In this document: one piece after another, positions 7,988 through 10,578 of the stretch
Layout of the letters: every line of letters begins with the position of its first letter
Numbering within the stretch: the stretch's first letter is position 1
Source of the DNA: Conidiobolus incongruus B7586
Taxonomy: Eukaryota; Entomophthoromycota; Entomophthoromycetes; Entomophthorales; Conidiobolaceae
Assembly: GCA_000697335.1 (NCBI GenBank)
Contig: JNEM01007364.1
Span: 1 to 10,578 of the forward strand
Reading direction: 5' to 3'
Length of the DNA: 10,578 bases
The notes under the pieces: generated by a model
What the model was told of the DNA's origin: nothing
The model's database searches: none
Seen by the model: the letters and a program-made list of their open reading frames with translations, nothing else
Made by a program: the position numbers and the translations under genes

Positions 7988-9436
7988 TTATAATGTATAT
8001 CTAAAATTTTTTACATTTAATCCATCAGACCTTTCCCATTTATAATTTTCATTTCTCATAAAGGATTCCATATTAGTATTCTCACGTTTCAGAAAATATC
8101 TGAGTATAAATGCTAAAATAAGTGACATAGTGATGAATAATGTGTTAGTAATAAGACTAGGTATATAGTTCGGAGCTTCATAAGAGCGAAATAATTGACC
8201 TGCAATAATTCCACTAGAATTTCCAAATGAGACGACGATTGCTGATGCCACTCCGGATTTCGTGGTTCCCAACATGTTGTTATTCATCCAAGAAAGGTTA
8301 ATAGGAATACATGCACATACACCTGATATGCAAAAGAAGGATCCAAAATATTTTGCATTTTTGTTGGTTGCAAAAATCATTATTAGAAATCCAATGATGC
8401 CCACAGTAATTGCCAAACATAAGTGAAAGCATCGTTCCATCTTTTTATCAGAGTGATATGATAAAGAAATCACTGCAATACATGCTATAGCATAAGGTGG
8501 TGCCGATAAAAGTAAAGAGGTAAGTTTGGAAAATCCCATATCGTTAATAATAGTTGGGAGAAGCTGAGCCATAGAATATAATGGACATATGATTCCAATA
8601 TAGATAAATGTATATAAATAAACTTTATAATCTGTCACTGCCTCCTTGAGCTGCTCTTGTCTAAATCGAGTACTGGATGAATCTGTATGATCTGTAAACA
8701 TCCTATTAACTAAACAATCTCTTTCTGCTTGTGTAAGCCACTTGACCTTATCGGGAGTACTTGGTAAGATCCACCAAGTAACAATTCCAAAAACCACTGA
8801 GGGTAGACCTTCAATGATGAAAATCCATTTCCAAGCAGATAATCCATGAAATCCATCGATATAACTCATACTATAAGCCAATAATCCACTGAAGGCTCCA
8901 GCTAAACTTGCCGCAGAGAAAAATAGAGCAATTCTTAATCCTTGTTCTTTACGTGTATACCAAAATGATAGATAGTATATAATTCCAGGAAATAATCCTG
9001 CTTCTGCAACACCTAGGAAAAATCTACCTGCTAGCAAGCCTTCAAAGTTTTCCACAGCTGCCAAAGCCATGGTGATTCCACCCCAAGAGACCATTATGCG
9101 AGCAATCCATCTAGGCGGGGATGCCTTTTTCAATAAAAGGTTAGAGGGAACTTCAAACAAAATATATCCAACAAAAAAAATTGATAAACACCACGAATAT
9201 TGCTCTTGAGTAAGGTGCAATTCTTCTTCCATTCTATACACTCTGGCGTATCCTATATTCACACGATCCAAAAAGGAGAATAAATATATAAAGGATAGAT
9301 ATGGTATCAGCCTCCAATCCAACCTACGGATTAATTTTTTCACTTGAGCGTCATCAACATGGTGATTTCCTATATCTTCAGTTTCAATTACAGGCTTTGA
9401 GTTGGTAGACAGAGTATCTTCATTGTTACAGTTCAT
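7988..9436 (-). CDS. Dal5-like MFS transporter (anion:cation symporter family), copy 2
   Basis: A 482-residue intronless MFS carrier, paralogue of the transporter 2.7 kb downstream on the same strand. By eye about two-thirds of residues match, more in the N-terminal half than in the C-terminal half. It has the same twelve-segment plan and landmarks: LDRVNIGYAR (57-66), FEVPSNLLL (94-102), GRFFLGVAEAGLFPG (137-151), RKEQGLR (162-168), WKWIFIIEGLPS (202-213), HSDKKMER (328-335), and the matching tail ERSDGLNVKNFRYTL (468-482). Differences cluster in the cytosolic N-terminus, the central loop (228-268) and TM7-TM10, which is where paralogues of this family would be expected to vary in substrate or regulation. 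TM9-TM10 has gained cysteines (residues 369, 374, 376) absent from copy 1. Initiation context is weak (T at -3, A at +4), but the next Met (residue 69) lies after TM1, so the first Met is preferred. The frame is intact. Role: probable plasma-membrane symport of a small organic anion or nitrogen compound; substrate unknown. Confidence 0.95.
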   Translation of the reverse strand: MNCNNEDTLSTNSKPVIETEDIGNHHVDDAQVKKLIRRLDWRLIPYLSFIYLFSFLDRVNIGYARVYRMEEELHLTQEQYSWCLSIFFVGYILFEVPSNLLLKKASPPRWIARIMVSWGGITMALAAVENFEGLLAGRFFLGVAEAGLFPGIIYYLSFWYTRKEQGLRIALFFSAASLAGAFSGLLAYSMSYIDGFHGLSAWKWIFIIEGLPSVVFGIVTWWILPSTPDKVKWLTQAERDCLVNRMFTDHTDSSSTRFRQEQLKEAVTDYKVYLYTFIYIGIICPLYSMAQLLPTIINDMGFSKLTSLLLSAPPYAIACIAVISLSYHSDKKMERCFHLCLAITVGIIGFLIMIFATNKNAKYFGSFFCISGVCACIPINLSWMNNNMLGTTKSGVASAIVVSFGNSSGIIAGQLFRSYEAPNYIPSLITNTLFITMSLILAFILRYFLKRENTNMESFMRNENYKWERSDGLNVKNFRYTL

Positions 9437-10578
9437 TAAAAAGAATTGAATTTTGTTGAAAAAATTAAATATTAAATTCCTTAAAATATTTTCTAATTAT
9501 AAATAATTTTATTATTATTAAATTTGATTACCAGCTTTATATAATTACAAAATTTGTCTAACAAATGAAAATTATCTATAATCTTAATAATTTTGATGGT
9601 TTTGTGTTAATTTAAAAAAAGTGATTTAAATTTGCACATTCAATTAAAGTTTACTATTATTGTAAATCAATTTTTGAATTAAACAATTGAATTTGAAATT
9701 TTCTGAAAAAGTTCAACTAAGATAAAAGCACTGATTTTTTATTTTTCAAATAACTTATATTAATTACAATAAATTAAATTATAGTTTTTAAATTTTTCAT
9801 TTTAAATTAAATAATTGAATAATTTTGATAATAAAAATTTTAAAGAATAGTTTTAAAAATTTAATCTTAAATATATTCATAAAAACAAATTAGAAACATT
9901 GTTTATTTAAAATTAATATACTATTTTAAATGAAGATAGTGCCTAATAATACAAATATTGCCAAGCTATTATTTCTGAATTATATTAATAGTAATTTATA
10001 TTTAGTTTTTCATTATATTATCTATATAGTGTTAGATTTATAATAAATATTAAAATACTAATAATATACTAAATTTTTATATAAAATGATAATATTCAAA
10101 TAGATTATTTATCATTATATATTAATAAGTAAATCTAAAATTATCAGTATTTAATTCATCAGGTTTATCTTAATAATATTTCTATTTATTAAATAACTCA
10201 CTTTTTATTTTTATCAAATAAGTGATTTTTTAATACTAATTATGATAAAATTAAAATTATTATAAATTTTATATTTATGATAAAACTTGATAAATATTGA
10301 TAAGTTTGTAAAATTAAGACACTCAAAGAACTAATATATTTTTATTAATAATTTAATTTCATTAAATATATTGAAAAATATTTATATTAGTCTAAATTTT
10401 ATAAAAAATTTAATGATCTTAAAAAAATATAGCTTAATATTATTTTGAGAAACTAATTTCATTAACTGTTATATATTGAAAAGCATACTTTTAATAATAC
10501 TAATTTTTTGATTTATTTATATATAATTTTATTAATATTTTTTAGTTTTTTTAATTAAATTAATATATTATTATTTTA
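9437..10578. promoter_or_regulatory. 5' flank of transporter copy 2 and A+T-rich spacer
   Basis: About 1.1 kb with no recognisable gene. The part nearest 9437 must contain the promoter of the minus-strand transporter. GATAA-type sites at 9572-9576 and 9721-9725 are unremarkable in this composition. Between 10279 and 10310 the word TGATAA recurs three times in about 30 bases, probably by chance. I see no similarity to the 5' flank of the first transporter. Confidence 0.45.

Noticed and set aside
1-10578. tRNA genes, rRNA or CRISPR arrays
   Set aside because: No GGTTCGAnnCC-type B box, rRNA-like block or regularly spaced repeats were found on either strand.

Overview
The window looks like eukaryotic, probably fungal, nuclear DNA from a species with very A+T-rich spacers. 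Two intronless genes of about 1.45 kb encode membrane transporters of the fungal allantoate-permease (Dal5-like) branch of the major facilitator superfamily. The surrounding DNA is by eye about 80% or more A+T. Long A+T-rich spacers, intronless transporters and a candidate 45-nt intron with GTAAGA/CTAAC/TAG signals would suit an early-diverging fungus such as a Harpellales-type gut fungus. That placement is inference; nothing here fixes the species.

Layout. 1-280: A+T-rich, nothing recognised. About 280-500 and 1275-1503: two diverged direct repeats about 1 kb apart. Between them lies an island of more balanced composition (about 517-1160) with a 72-codon minus-strand reading frame and, upstream of it, a 302-bp segment with TGT...ACA ends. 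This may be the 5' end of an old LTR-type element. 1504-3839: gene-free spacer with one weak diverged repeat pair (2367-2461 and 2893-2990). 3840-5300 (minus): transporter 1. 5301-7987: spacer holding two more islands. The first (6068-about 6260) is an unidentified gene fragment on the minus strand next to an intron-like sequence. The second (about 7577-7830) begins with TGTTGGGG and resembles an LTR-type relic. 7988-9436 (minus): transporter 2. 9437-10578: gene-free spacer.

The two transporters are tandem paralogues in the same orientation, roughly two-thirds identical by eye over their whole length including the C-terminal tail, while their flanks share no similarity I can see. They therefore look like an old tandem duplication with both copies kept intact. 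They probably import small organic anions or nitrogenous or vitamin-like compounds by cation symport, but the substrate cannot be read from sequence. I found no tRNA, rRNA, CRISPR array, or sign of a new multi-gene system. The most interesting material is the set of small non-A+T-rich islands buried in the spacers.
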